A stretch of DNA of 17,659 bases from Burkholderiaceae bacterium (GCA_947372155.1 CANBSM010000017.1:1-17659); one strand, 5' to 3'; numbered from the stretch's first letter, positions 8,649 through 15,508 are shown. Numbers and translations: made by a program. Notes: generated by a model not told the origin, from the sequence alone.

Positions 8649-10817
8649 TTAAGCAGTTTCGCCAGATGCAGGAGTTGCCTCAACAGCAACCTCAGGAGCA
8701 CCAGCTAAGGGAGCAATCGTGCCACCCTCATCAGCCATTGCAGCCTTCAATGACAAACGCAAACGACCACGCTCATCAGCAGCCAACAATTTCACGCGAA
8801 CTACTTGGCCTTCCGCCAAATAGTCTTTAACTTCTTTTACACGCTCATTGGAAATTTCAGAGATATGTAAAAGACCATCTTTGCCAGGAAGAATGTTAAC
8901 CAAAGCGCCGAATTCGAGCAATTTCACAACTGGGCCTTCGTAGATCTTGCCTACTTCAGCTTCAGCAGTAATGCCTTCGATACGCGCTTTAGCTTCAGCC
9001 ATGCCTTCTGCAGAAGTAGAGGCAATGGTTACAGTACCGTCATCTTTAATGTCGATGCTGCAGCCAGTTTCTTTGGTTAAGGCTTGAATTGTTGCGCCGC
9101 CTTTGCCGATTACTTCACGAATCTTGTCTGGATGAATCTTGAAAGAAACCATACGCGGAGCATGAGCTGACAATTCAGTACGAACTGAACCCATTGCTTC
9201 TTGCATTTTGCTCAAAATGTGCAAACGGCCTTCTTTAGCTTGAGCCAAAGCGACTTGCATAATTTCTTTAGTAATACCTTGAACTTTAATGTCCATCTGG
9301 AGTGCAGTAATACCGTTAGCAGTACCTGCTACCTTGAAGTCCATATCGCCCAGGTGATCTTCGTCACCCAAGATGTCAGTCAAGACAGCAAAGCGGTTGC
9401 CATCGAGGATCAAGCCCATCGCTACACCAGCAACGTGAGCCTTAACTGGAACACCAGCATCCATCATTGCCAAACAGCCGCCGCAAACAGAAGCCATCGA
9501 AGAAGAACCATTGGACTCAGTAATTTCTGAAACCACACGGATGCTATATGCAAAATCTTCAGCGCTTGGCAAGACTGGAATCAATGCGCGCTTAGCTAAA
9601 CGACCGTGACCAATTTCACGACGCTTTGGACTACCTACACGGCCAGTTTCACCTGTAGCAAACGGAGGCATGTTGTAGTGGAACATGAAACGATCGCGGT
9701 ATTCACCTTCGAGCGCATCAATAATTTGCTCGTCACGTGCAGTACCTAAAGTAGCAACAACAAGAGCCTGTGTTTCTCCACGGGTAAACAATGCAGAACC
9801 GTGTGTACGTGGCAATACGCCGTTACGAATTTCAATCGGACGAACAGTGCGTGTATCACGACCATCAATACGTGGCTCACCGTTCAAAATCTGGCTACGA
9901 ACAATCTTCGCTTCGATTTCAAACAAGATGTCGTTAACAGCTACCGCATCAACATCGCCTTCTTCTTGCAACTTCGCCACAACTTCTTTAGTAATTTCTT
10001 TGAGCTTGTCTGAACGAGCGCCTTTTTGACGAATCTGATAAGCCTCGCGCAATGGCGCCTCGGCTAAAGCAGTAACCTTGGCGATAAATGGCTCATCTTT
10101 AGGAGCAGCTGTCCAATCCCACTCTGGCTTGCCAGCCTCAGAAACCAATTCATTAATTGCATTGATTGCTGTTTGCATTTGGTCATGACCGTATACAACT
10201 GCACCTAACATCACTTCTTCAGAAAGCTGATTCGCTTCAGACTCAACCATCAATACAGCAGCTTGGGTACCAGCTACGATCAAATCGAGTTCGCTAGTAG
10301 CTTGTTCTGTACGGGTTGGGTTCAAGAGGTATTGACCATTAGCGTAACCAACGCGTGCTGCGCCAACTGGGCCAGCAAATGGGATGCCAGAAATAGCCAA
10401 TGCTGCAGATGCAGCGATCAAAGCAGGAATATCGGAAGGAACATCAGGGTTGATAGACAACACATGGACTACCACTTGAACTTCGTTCAAGAAGCCTTCT
10501 GGGAACAAAGGACGCAATGGACGATCGATCAAGCGGGAGATCAAAGTCTCGCCTTCTGATGGGCGACCTTCGCGACGGAAGAAGCCACCAGGGATCTTAC
10601 CTGCTGCGTATGTTTTTTCTAGGTAGTCAACAGTCAATGGGAAGAATGACTGGCCTGGCTTTGCAGACTTAGATGCCACTACTGTACCCATGACTACTGT
10701 GTCATCAACGTTAACGATAACGGCACCACCGGATTGACGAGCAATTTCGCCCGTTTCCATTGTTACTTGATGGTTGCCCCATTGAAAACTTTTTACTGCT
10801 TTTTTAAACATTGTCAT
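8649..10817 (-). CDS. pnp: Polynucleotide phosphorylase
   Basis: Phosphorolytic 3'-to-5' exoribonuclease of the RNA degradosome; it also adds heteropolymeric tails. I choose the ATG at 10817 ([11 protein letters not shown]). GGAG lies nine bases upstream, and the frame's earlier GTG at 10841 lies upstream of that ribosome binding site. The product is 722 residues, normal for the family. Domains in order are a first RNase PH domain, a helical linker, and a second catalytic RNase PH domain with [13 protein letters not shown] and the acidic metal site [13 protein letters not shown] domain follows (IGKGG at about 571-574), then an S1 domain (about 621-690) and a short Ala/Glu-rich tail. It lies downstream of rpsO, as in E. 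coli. The leader is heavily structured (10846-10982), which fits post-transcriptional control. Confidence 0.98.
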   Translation of the reverse strand: MTMFKKAVKSFQWGNHQVTMETGEIARQSGGAVIVNVDDTVVMGTVVASKSAKPGQSFFPLTVDYLEKTYAAGKIPGGFFRREGRPSEGETLISRLIDRPLRPLFPEGFLNEVQVVVHVLSINPDVPSDIPALIAASAALAISGIPFAGPVGAARVGYANGQYLLNPTRTEQATSELDLIVAGTQAAVLMVESEANQLSEEVMLGAVVYGHDQMQTAINAINELVSEAGKPEWDWTAAPKDEPFIAKVTALAEAPLREAYQIRQKGARSDKLKEITKEVVAKLQEEGDVDAVAVNDILFEIEAKIVRSQILNGEPRIDGRDTRTVRPIEIRNGVLPRTHGSALFTRGETQALVVATLGTARDEQIIDALEGEYRDRFMFHYNMPPFATGETGRVGSPKRREIGHGRLAKRALIPVLPSAEDFAYSIRVVSEITESNGSSSMASVCGGCLAMMDAGVPVKAHVAGVAMGLILDGNRFAVLTDILGDEDHLGDMDFKVAGTANGITALQMDIKVQGITKEIMQVALAQAKEGRLHILSKMQEAMGSVRTELSAHAPRMVSFKIHPDKIREVIGKGGATIQALTKETGCSIDIKDDGTVTIASTSAEGMAEAKARIEGITAEAEVGKIYEGPVVKLLEFGALVNILPGKDGLLHISEISNERVKEVKDYLAEGQVVRVKLLAADERGRLRLSLKAAMADEGGTIAPLAGAPEVAVEATPASGETA

Positions 10818-10845
10818 TCTGATCTTCTCCAAATTGTTCACGCAA

Positions 10846-10861
10846 AACTCACATGAGAGTT
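10846..10861 (-). promoter_or_regulatory. Small hairpin just before the pnp ribosome binding site
   Basis: AACTC (10846-10850) and GAGTT (10857-10861) can pair around a six-base loop. On the transcript this ends about 14 bases before the GGAG of pnp. It is the last of three structured elements in the pnp leader and could affect ribosome access. A five-pair stem alone is weak evidence. Confidence 0.35.
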
Positions 10862-10865
10862 ACGC

Positions 10866-10900
10866 TTGTCGTGGGATAAAGCAGTGTCACGACAACACTG
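10866..10900 (-). promoter_or_regulatory. Two interlocked inverted repeats in the pnp leader (possible pseudoknot)
   Basis: TTGTCGTG (10866-10873) is perfectly complementary to CACGACAA (10888-10895). CAGTGT (10882-10887) is perfectly complementary to ACACTG (10895-10900). The arms alternate, so the two helices either exclude each other or form an H-type pseudoknot. In transcript order an eight-base linker would cross the six-pair stem. They share base 10895, so one pair must give way. Repeats of eight and six exact pairs within 35 bases are unlikely to be noise. Confidence 0.5.
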
Positions 10901-10919
10901 GAGCGATTTAAGATCACAA

Positions 10920-10982
10920 GGGATGCCATTCCAGGGAGGCTCTGAATCAACCTTCAGAAGCTCATTGGAATGACACAATCCC
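10920..10982 (-). promoter_or_regulatory. Long irregular stem-loop in the rpsO-pnp intergenic region
   Basis: Nested complementary blocks build one 63-base hairpin. They are GGGAT/ATCCC (10920-10924 with 10978-10982), CATTCCA/TGGAATG (10927-10933 with 10966-10972), GAG/CTC, and TCTGAA/TTCAGA (10941-10946 with 10953-10958) around a six-base loop. About 21 pairs are separated by small internal loops. In E. coli the pnp leader holds a comparable long stem-loop that RNase III cuts and through which PNPase represses its own synthesis. The same role here is an inference from position and shape. Confidence 0.55.
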
Positions 10983-11007
10983 CTACACAAATAATCTTGC
11001 AGCGCCC

Positions 11008-11069
11008 AAAAAACATGCCATCTGCTTAAGACTGATTCCGCGAAGAAACAACCCTAAGAAAGATGGCAT
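11008..11069 (-). terminator. Probable rho-independent terminator after rpsO
   Basis: A perfect nine-base inverted repeat (11015-11023 ATGCCATCT with 11061-11069 AGATGGCAT) starts 17 bases after the rpsO stop. Within the loop a partial CTTAAG/CTAAG match can lengthen the stem. On the transcript the 3' arm is followed after one base by six U residues (11008-11013). The loop of 37 bases is longer than usual, so termination may be partial. That would let some rpsO transcripts run on into pnp, as at the leaky rpsO terminator of E. coli. Confidence 0.55.
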
Positions 11070-11085
11070 TGCATACCAATAAGAA

Positions 11086-11355
11086 TTACTTACGGAGACC
11101 TAATTTCTCAATCAATGCGCGATAGCGATCCAAATCTTTGCCTTTGAGGTAATCCAAGAGGCGACGGCGACGTGAAACCATCTTCAACAAACCACGACGG
11201 CTGTGATGATCTTTAGCGTTAGCCTTGAAATGGGGGGTTAATTCATTGATGCGGGCTGTGAGCAATGAAACTTGTACTTCAGGGCTACCCGTATCGTTTG
11301 CGCTGCGCGCGTTTTCTTTGACGATTTCCGCCGTTTTAATATCAGCAACTGCCAT
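11086..11355 (-). CDS. rpsO: 30S ribosomal protein S15
   Basis: Primary 16S rRNA-binding protein of the 30S platform, 89 residues, the standard length. Typical segments are [20 protein letters not shown], the conserved [21 protein letters not shown] (rRNA-contacting, Arg-rich), and the tail [12 protein letters not shown]. The start at 11355 has AAGGAG (11364-11369) eight bases upstream. It is divergent from the SYLF-domain gene and leads the rpsO-pnp unit. A -10 box lies at 11456-11461, and a two-part hairpin at 11375-11406 lies between promoter and ribosome binding site. Confidence 0.98.
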   Translation of the reverse strand: MAVADIKTAEIVKENARSANDTGSPEVQVSLLTARINELTPHFKANAKDHHSRRGLLKMVSRRRRLLDYLKGKDLDRYRALIEKLGLRK

Positions 11356-11374
11356 TTTTAATACTCCTTACTTG

Positions 11375-11406
11375 CGAACACTTGAGCTTTCACCCAATCC
11401 GTGTCG
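11375..11406 (-). promoter_or_regulatory. Two-part hairpin in the rpsO leader, candidate S15 operator
   Basis: On the transcript CGACAC (11401-11406) pairs with GTGTTCG (11375-11381, one bulged base). A GGA bulge follows, then TTGGG (11393-11397) pairs with CTCAA (11382-11386) through one G-U wobble around the loop TGAAAG. It ends five bases before AAGGAG of rpsO. S15 represses its own mRNA in several bacteria by binding leader helices; a G-U/G-C step in a helix is part of the site in E. coli. Assignment to S15 control is inference. Confidence 0.45.
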
Positions 11407-11421
11407 TGTCATTAACAAAAT

Positions 11422-11450
11422 AAAACAAAAAAGCTTTATAAATCAAAGCC
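11422..11450 (-). promoter_or_regulatory. Hairpin plus U-run at the predicted 5' end of the rpsO mRNA
   Basis: GGCTTT (11445-11450) pairs with AAAGCT (11432-11437) in six pairs including one G-U, followed by TTTTTTGTTTT on the transcript. It looks like a weak terminator. It sits almost exactly at the start point expected from the -10 box at 11456-11461, too early for normal termination. A 5' stabilising hairpin is more likely, or the promoter lies further upstream. Confidence 0.3.
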
Positions 11451-11455
11451 ATCGA

Positions 11456-11464
11456 ATTGTAGCA
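11456..11464 (-). promoter_or_regulatory. Probable rpsO promoter, extended -10
   Basis: The minus strand reads TGCTACAAT: a near-consensus -10 (TACAAT, 11456-11461) with the extended TGN element next to it. I see no good -35 hexamer 16-18 bases upstream, which extended -10 promoters tolerate. The expected start near 11449 gives a leader of about 94 bases before the rpsO ATG. Confidence 0.5.
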
Positions 11465-11501
11465 GACTGCGCCCTAAAAGAGCGAATAAGGCACCAGATA
11501 T

Positions 11502-11510
11502 TGGTATGCT
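11502..11510 (+). promoter_or_regulatory. Possible promoter of the SYLF-domain gene
   Basis: TGGTATGCT on the plus strand matches an extended -10 (TGN plus TATGCT). It lies about 61 bases before the ATG at 11571. A second candidate, TATAAA, sits at 11516-11521. Neither has a clear -35 partner. The whole stretch is AT-rich, so either could be chance. Confidence 0.3.
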
Positions 11511-11570
11511 ATGGGTATAAATGACACAAAAAAACATTAAAAAACTATATAAATCAATAACTTATAAATA

Positions 11571-12167
11571 ATGAACCCTATTTTCCGCTCCTTGGCAACC
11601 CTCTTTACCCTCTATATTTGTCTAAACGGTGCTGTTTTGGCGCAATTTTCAAACCCATTTGGTCCAGATAAAACAGTTGCCCAGCAACGCCAAGAAATCC
11701 TCAAAAAGAATGATGACATATTGAGGCATCTATTTGAAGTGCAACCTAAATCCAAAGAGCTCGTGGATAAATCCGTTGCTTATGCGACCTTTAGCAACTT
11801 CGGCATGAAAATTCTCATTGCAGGAGGCGGAACAGGTAGCGGCGTTGTAATTAACCAGGCAAATAAGAAGCCCATCTTTATGAATATGGCCGAAGTTCAG
11901 GCCGGCTTGGGTTTTGGCATCAAATCATTTCAGAATATTTTTATATTTGAAACAGAAGCTGCCATGAACGACTTTGTGAATTCCGGGTGGACGTTTGGCG
12001 GACAAGTTACAGCAGCAGCAAAATACGAGAAAAATGGTGATGCCTATCAAGACGCCACCGTAGTTGCCCCTGGGGTTCTGATGTACCAATTGACAGACTC
12101 CGGCCTAGCCGCTGAAATCACCGGCAAAGGCACGAAGTACTACAAGAACACCGACTTAAATAAGTAA
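11571..12167 (+). CDS. Exported SYLF/Ysc84-domain (DUF500) lipid-binding family protein
   Basis: The only plus-strand gene here, 198 residues. Residues 1 to about 24 form a signal peptide: R6, a hydrophobic core, and the Ala-containing site VLA before Q25, so export to the periplasm is likely. The rest fits the SYLF (Ysc84, DUF500) domain. Matching features are KELVDKSVAYATFSNFG, the glycine-rich GGGTGSGVV, the GFGIKSFQNIFIF strand and the GWTFGGQVTAAA segment. In eukaryotes the domain binds phosphoinositides and actin; the bacterial role is not established. No Shine-Dalgarno precedes the ATG; upstream is ATAAATA. It is divergent from rpsO and convergent with leuA, so it is its own transcription unit. 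Domain call good, function unknown. Confidence 0.88.
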   Translation: MNPIFRSLATLFTLYICLNGAVLAQFSNPFGPDKTVAQQRQEILKKNDDILRHLFEVQPKSKELVDKSVAYATFSNFGMKILIAGGGTGSGVVINQANKKPIFMNMAEVQAGLGFGIKSFQNIFIFETEAAMNDFVNSGWTFGGQVTAAAKYEKNGDAYQDATVVAPGVLMYQLTDSGLAAEITGKGTKYYKNTDLNK

Positions 12168-12176
12168 ACCTCTTTA

Positions 12177-12206
12177 CAGATGACTTAATGATTAAGGGGT
12201 CATCTG
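12177..12206. repeat. Hairpin between convergent genes, overlapping the leuA stop
   Basis: CAGATGAC (12177-12184) and GTCATCTG (12199-12206) form a perfect eight-pair stem, with TTA/TAA able to pair inside. It lies ten bases after the SYLF gene stop and covers the last codons and stop of leuA. Neither strand shows a run of T after the stem, so it is not a classical terminator. It may still act as a 3' end block for both transcripts. Confidence 0.4.
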
Positions 12207-13739
12207 TGCATTGAGCTTTGCCTGGCTTGGATCATGCAATTTATTTAAAGCCGATAAATAGGCTTTTGCAGAAGCGGCAATAATGTCGGGATCGGTACCC
12301 ACGCCATTCACAATCCGGCCACCCTTAGCTAAGCGCACAGTAACTTCACCTTGAGATTGTGTTCCCGATGTAATGGCATTGACTGAATAAAGCAACTGCT
12401 CCGCCCCACTCTTGGCAATTTCTTCGATGGCATTCAGGCTAGCATCTACCGGGCCATTCCCCTCGGCTTCAGAGCTAATCTCTTTATCCCCCATGCGGAA
12501 TGTCACGCGAGATTTAGGTCGCTCCCCAGTCTCAGAATGCTGATTTAATGAAATAAATTTATAGTGCTCACCCTCTTCAGCTGCCGCGGAATCAGACATG
12601 ATCGCAATAATATCTTCATCAAAAATTTCTGACTTTTGATCAGCTAAAGTCTTAAATCTAGTGAAGGCTTCGTTCAAATCAGCCTCGGCCTCAACAGTAA
12701 TGCCCAGCTCTTGCAAGCGCTGCTTAAAAGCATTGCGACCGGATAATTTACCCAAAACAATCTTGTTGGCAGACCAGCCTACATCTTCTGCGCGCATGAT
12801 TTCATAAGTATCGCGGTTCTTCAAGATACCGTCTTGATGAATGCCTGAGGTATGTGCAAAAGCATTTGCGCCGACAACCGCTTTGTTAGGCTGAACTACA
12901 AAACCAGTAATCTGGGAAACTAATTTGGAGGCTGGGACGATTTGCGTTGCATCAATGCCGCACACCATATCGAAATAGTCCTTACGAGTCCGCAAGGCCA
13001 TCACAATTTCTTCCAACGCAGTATTGCCTGCGCGCTCGCCTAAACCATTAATCGTGCACTCAATTTGACGTGCTCCGCCAATCTTCACGCCTGCCAAGGA
13101 ATTAGCAACGGCCATACCCAAGTCGTTATGGCAATGTACTGACCAAACAGCCTTATCAGAGTTGGGTACGCGGGTTCGCAAAGTTTTAATAAACTCTCCA
13201 TACAATTCAGGGGTGGCATAACCTACGGTGTCCGGAATATTGATAGTAGACGCACCTTCGTTAATGACCGCCTCAACTACTCTGCACAAGAAATCCATTT
13301 CTGAGCGGTAACCATCTTCAGCAGAAAACTCAATGTCTTGAGCTAAGTTACGCGCAAAACGAATGGAGCGTTTAGCCTGCTCCAGAACTTCTTCTGGAGA
13401 CATACGTAATTTCACAGCCATATGCAATGGACTGGTTGCCAAGAACGCATGAATTCGTTTTGCGTTAGCTGCTTGTAATGCATCAGCAGCTCTTGTGATG
13501 TCTTTGTCATTTGCCCTAGCCAATGAACACACAATCGAGTCCTTAACAGCCGCAGCAACTGCGGAGATAGCCTGGAAGTCACCTTCAGAGCTAGCGGCAA
13601 AACCTGCCTCGATAACATCGACTTTAAGACGCTCTAACTGACGCGCGATGCGTACTTTTTCATCTTTAGTCATGGATGCGCCAGGTGACTGCTCACCATC
13701 ACGCAAGGTGGTATCAAATATGATTACTTTGTCGCTCAT
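12192..13739 (-). CDS. leuA: 2-isopropylmalate synthase
   Basis: First committed enzyme of leucine synthesis: condenses 2-ketoisovalerate (supplied through the ilv genes next door) with acetyl-CoA. The frame opens with GTG at 13742 and then ATG at 13739. I use the ATG because GGAG lies seven bases before it, giving 515 residues. The catalytic TIM barrel has [12 protein letters not shown] (R13, D14), metal ligands H202 and H204 in VHCHNDLG, and [10 protein letters not shown] linker and the C-terminal regulatory domain (about 390-515), which binds leucine for feedback inhibition in this family, follow. Upstream, 13791-13940 forms a leucine attenuator. The gene is last in the ilvB-ilvN-ilvC-psd-pssA-leuA row and its end meets the convergent SYLF gene. 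Confidence 0.97.
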   Translation of the reverse strand: MSDKVIIFDTTLRDGEQSPGASMTKDEKVRIARQLERLKVDVIEAGFAASSEGDFQAISAVAAAVKDSIVCSLARANDKDITRAADALQAANAKRIHAFLATSPLHMAVKLRMSPEEVLEQAKRSIRFARNLAQDIEFSAEDGYRSEMDFLCRVVEAVINEGASTINIPDTVGYATPELYGEFIKTLRTRVPNSDKAVWSVHCHNDLGMAVANSLAGVKIGGARQIECTINGLGERAGNTALEEIVMALRTRKDYFDMVCGIDATQIVPASKLVSQITGFVVQPNKAVVGANAFAHTSGIHQDGILKNRDTYEIMRAEDVGWSANKIVLGKLSGRNAFKQRLQELGITVEAEADLNEAFTRFKTLADQKSEIFDEDIIAIMSDSAAAEEGEHYKFISLNQHSETGERPKSRVTFRMGDKEISSEAEGNGPVDASLNAIEEIAKSGAEQLLYSVNAITSGTQSQGEVTVRLAKGGRIVNGVGTDPDIIAASAKAYLSALNKLHDPSQAKLNAQMTP

Positions 13740-13762
13740 CACTACTCTCCGGTTTTAAATAC

Positions 13763-13779
13763 TTCTGACTACTTCAGAA
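13763..13779 (-). repeat. Short hairpin between attenuator and leuA start
   Basis: TTCTGA (13763-13768) and TCAGAA (13774-13779) form a perfect six-pair stem with a five-base loop. On the transcript it lies between the attenuator U-run and the leuA ribosome binding site. It would be present only in read-through transcripts. Its role is unknown and it may be incidental. Confidence 0.3.
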
Positions 13780-13790
13780 AACTCAATCTT

Positions 13791-13821
13791 ATAAAACAAA
13801 AACCCCAGCAATTAGCTGGGG
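13791..13821 (-). terminator. leuA attenuator: rho-independent terminator
   Basis: On the transcript CCCCAGC (13815-13821) pairs with GCTGGGG (13803-13809) around the loop TAATT. TTTTTGTTTT follows directly. Seven pairs, six of them G-C, plus the U-run make a textbook intrinsic terminator. It lies about 40 bases after the stop of a leucine-rich leader peptide and about 50 bases before the leuA start. Its position upstream of leuA, in the direction of transcription, fits regulated termination better than a simple end of the pssA transcript. Confidence 0.88.
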
Positions 13822-13885
13822 CTGGTATGTGGTGGTTAATGAATCTACTTTATCTCATTAACTCAGGCCTTACCCGCCCCAAGCT
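13814..13885 (-). promoter_or_regulatory. leuA attenuator: long-range antiterminator with nested stem
   Basis: The leader RNA AGCTTGGGGCGGGTA (13871-13885) can pair with TACCAGCCCCAGCT (13814-13827). That gives 13 pairs with one bulged U and one G-A mismatch. The second arm contains the whole 5' arm of the terminator stem, so the two structures exclude each other. Inside the loop GTTAATGA and TCATTAAC (13855-13862 with 13835-13842) form a perfect eight-pair stem that brings the arms together. The first arm lies in the last third of the leader peptide gene, just downstream of its run of four leucine codons. A ribosome stalled at those codons would leave it free. A ribosome at the stop codon (13863-13865) would cover part of it and of the nested stem. 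Confidence 0.75.
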
Positions 13886-13940
13886 TTAGGCTTAGTGCTA
13901 GCAGAAGGAGGCCAGATAAAGGTGAGAAATTCATCAACAT
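13863..13940 (-). CDS. leuL: Leucine-rich leader peptide of the leuA attenuator
   Basis: A 25-codon frame, ATG at 13940 (or 13934) to TGA at 13863-13865, too short for usual gene finding. Nine of 25 codons are leucine, including four in a row (CTC CTT CTG CTA, 13899-13910) followed by alternating leucines (ALSLKL). Leucine codons are spread over several tRNAs, as expected if the peptide measures charged tRNA-Leu. CTC and CTT are codons read by the tRNA-Leu(GAG) encoded in this window. No Shine-Dalgarno is visible before either ATG. It may be translated as a leaderless message from the candidate -10 at 13947-13952, or depend on upstream pssA translation. The symbol leuL is given by analogy with enteric leu operons. 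Confidence 0.75.
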   Translation of the reverse strand: MLMNFSPLSGLLLLALSLKLGAGKA

Positions 13941-13946
13941 AGAATT

Positions 13947-13952
13947 AATATA
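13947..13952 (-). promoter_or_regulatory. Possible -10 box for the leuL-leuA transcript
   Basis: TATATT on the minus strand lies seven bases before the leuL ATG, so transcription from it would begin at or near the ATG itself. No good -35 is seen; the best is TTTAGC at an over-long 19 bases, inside the end of pssA. The alternative is that leuA is transcribed from upstream of ilvB through pssA. Confidence 0.3.
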
Positions 13953-13968
13953 CCCCAAAAAAAGGGAA

Positions 13969-14832
13969 TTAGCTAAAACGTTTACCGCCAAGGCGTTCCC
14001 AGGCCCAAATTACGTAACCAGAGATGGAATAGACCACAAATAAACCAAATAGCGTTAAGGGCGGATTTGAGGAGATTAAGACAAAGGTCAAGATCATCAA
14101 AACCATCACACCAAAGGGCACGCGATAACGGACATCCAGGGCCTTACCACTATAAAAGCGGGCATTTGAAACCATGGTAAGTCCAGCATAGACAGCGATA
14201 AAGAAGGTAATCCAAGGGATTGCAGTATCGCGAACCGGAATCTTATTGTCATCAGCCAACCAAATAAAGCCAGCCATTAATGCTCCTGCGGCAGGGCTTG
14301 GAAGACCTTGAAAAAACTTCTTATCCACTACGCCAGTGTTTACATTAAAACGCGCCAACCGCAAAGCTGCACCAGCACAGTATGTGAATGCTGCTAACCA
14401 ACCCCATTTACCCAAATCCTTTAGGGCCCACTCATAAGCCACTAAAGCAGGCGCGACACCAAATGAAACCATATCGGCAAGAGAGTCATACTGCTCACCA
14501 AAAGCACTTTGGGTATTGGTCATGCGAGCCACGCGACCATCCATACCATCAAGGACCATTGAGGCAAAAATAGCAATTGCCGCAATCTCAAACTGGTGGT
14601 TCATTGCGTTAACAATGGCATAGAAACCGCAAAATAAAGCGGCTGTTGTAAAGGCGTTTGGTAGGAGATAGATACCCTTGCTGCGTAGGCGGGGCTTTTG
14701 TGGATGCAACTCCTCTACCTCGTAATCAATACCATCACCCAAATCTTCAGCCCATTGATCTTCTGAAGATGTAATACGTCTTTGTGAAAGACGGCTTCGG
14801 TCTATACGACCACGGCGGCGAAATGTAGTCAA
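13969..14832 (-). CDS. pssA: CDP-diacylglycerol-serine O-phosphatidyltransferase
   Basis: Integral membrane enzyme that makes phosphatidylserine from CDP-diacylglycerol and L-serine, the substrate of the neighbouring Psd. The CDP-alcohol phosphotransferase motif is complete: D98 G99 xx A102 R103, then eight residues, G112, D116 and D120. Several hydrophobic helices follow, and KGIYLLPNAFTTAALFCGF precedes the motif as in betaproteobacterial PssA. The frame is open up to an ATG at 14922, but that would overlap psd by 62 bases with an atypical N-terminus. I prefer the TTG at 14832 (MTTFRRRGRIDRS, 287 residues), which has GGGA six bases upstream and lies 28 bases after psd. The start is uncertain, the identity is not. 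Confidence 0.93.
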   Translation of the reverse strand: MTTFRRRGRIDRSRLSQRRITSSEDQWAEDLGDGIDYEVEELHPQKPRLRSKGIYLLPNAFTTAALFCGFYAIVNAMNHQFEIAAIAIFASMVLDGMDGRVARMTNTQSAFGEQYDSLADMVSFGVAPALVAYEWALKDLGKWGWLAAFTYCAGAALRLARFNVNTGVVDKKFFQGLPSPAAGALMAGFIWLADDNKIPVRDTAIPWITFFIAVYAGLTMVSNARFYSGKALDVRYRVPFGVMVLMILTFVLISSNPPLTLFGLFVVYSISGYVIWAWERLGGKRFS

Positions 14833-14860
14833 AAAATATCCCAGTGAATAATATTTCGAA

Positions 14861-15508
14861 TCAATCCAAACCAGGCAAACGAGCCAAGGCTGTATTTGTT
14901 GCAAATACTTTATCACCAACACCCACTAGCGGCTCTGCAGTCAGTGGCAAATAAATGTCCACTCGTGAACCGAAGCGAATAAATCCATATCGCTCACCGG
15001 CTTTGAGGCGATCACCAACATGAATGTAGCAAAGAATGCGGCGCGCAATCAAACCAGCAACTTGCACCAAAGTAACCGCTTGACCATTGGCATCAATCAC
15101 AACAGCATTACGCTCGTTTTCAGTAGATGCCTTATCCAAATCTGCATTTACAAATTTGCCAGGGAAGTATTGAATCTCTTTCACCAAGCCATTTACCGCA
15201 CTACGATTAGAGTGCACGTTAAATACATTCATGAAAACGCTAATTTTGAGCGCTTCACGACCAGCATACGGATCATTGGTTTTTTCAACAACCACAATGC
15301 GGCCATCAGCTGGAGATAAAACAAGATCGCGACCTATCGCAGGAATGCGTTGCGGGTCACGAAAGAACTGCAGAACAAAGAAAAAAATGATCCAAAGTGG
15401 CCATGACCAAGCTATGCCACCTAAATAGTGAACTAGCAAAGTTACTGCCCCCACTAGCGCTAAATACGGCCAACCTTCTTTCGCAATAATGGGGTGTGGA
15501 TACATCAT
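14861..15508 (-). CDS. psd: Phosphatidylserine decarboxylase proenzyme (short form)
   Basis: Inner-membrane enzyme that converts phosphatidylserine to phosphatidylethanolamine. The 215-residue proenzyme is of the short type. A hydrophobic N-terminal anchor (about 14-47) is followed by the catalytic domain with [11 protein letters not shown] and the His-containing [14 protein letters not shown]. The self-cleavage site is G180-S181 in RFGSRVD, where Ser becomes the pyruvoyl group. Two ATG codons in a row begin the frame (15508, 15505) with only a weak AAAG before them. It lies between ilvC and pssA, the usual betaproteobacterial order. Confidence 0.95.
   Translation of the reverse strand: MMYPHPIIAKEGWPYLALVGAVTLLVHYLGGIAWSWPLWIIFFFVLQFFRDPQRIPAIGRDLVLSPADGRIVVVEKTNDPYAGREALKISVFMNVFNVHSNRSAVNGLVKEIQYFPGKFVNADLDKASTENERNAVVIDANGQAVTLVQVAGLIARRILCYIHVGDRLKAGERYGFIRFGSRVDIYLPLTAEPLVGVGDKVFATNTALARLPGLD

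Noticed and set aside
9201..10559. Several plus-strand frames of 70 to 114 codons opposite pnp
   Set aside because: All lie within the intact pnp gene, overlap each other, lack ribosome binding sites and show no recognisable protein family.
10818..10841. GTG at 10841 as the pnp start
   Set aside because: It lies upstream of the Shine-Dalgarno GGAG that serves the ATG at 10817, and the added residues are not part of the family N-terminus.
11437..11557. Ten-base direct repeat TATAAATCAA at 11437-11446 and 11548-11557
   Set aside because: The region is very AT-rich, only two copies exist, and one lies inside the rpsO 5' hairpin. I see no operator-like symmetry, so chance is likely.
13953..13966. 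CCC-T7-GGGG stretch before the leuA leader as a terminator for pssA
   Set aside because: Only a three-pair stem, with the T-run in the loop rather than after the stem, so it cannot act as an intrinsic terminator.
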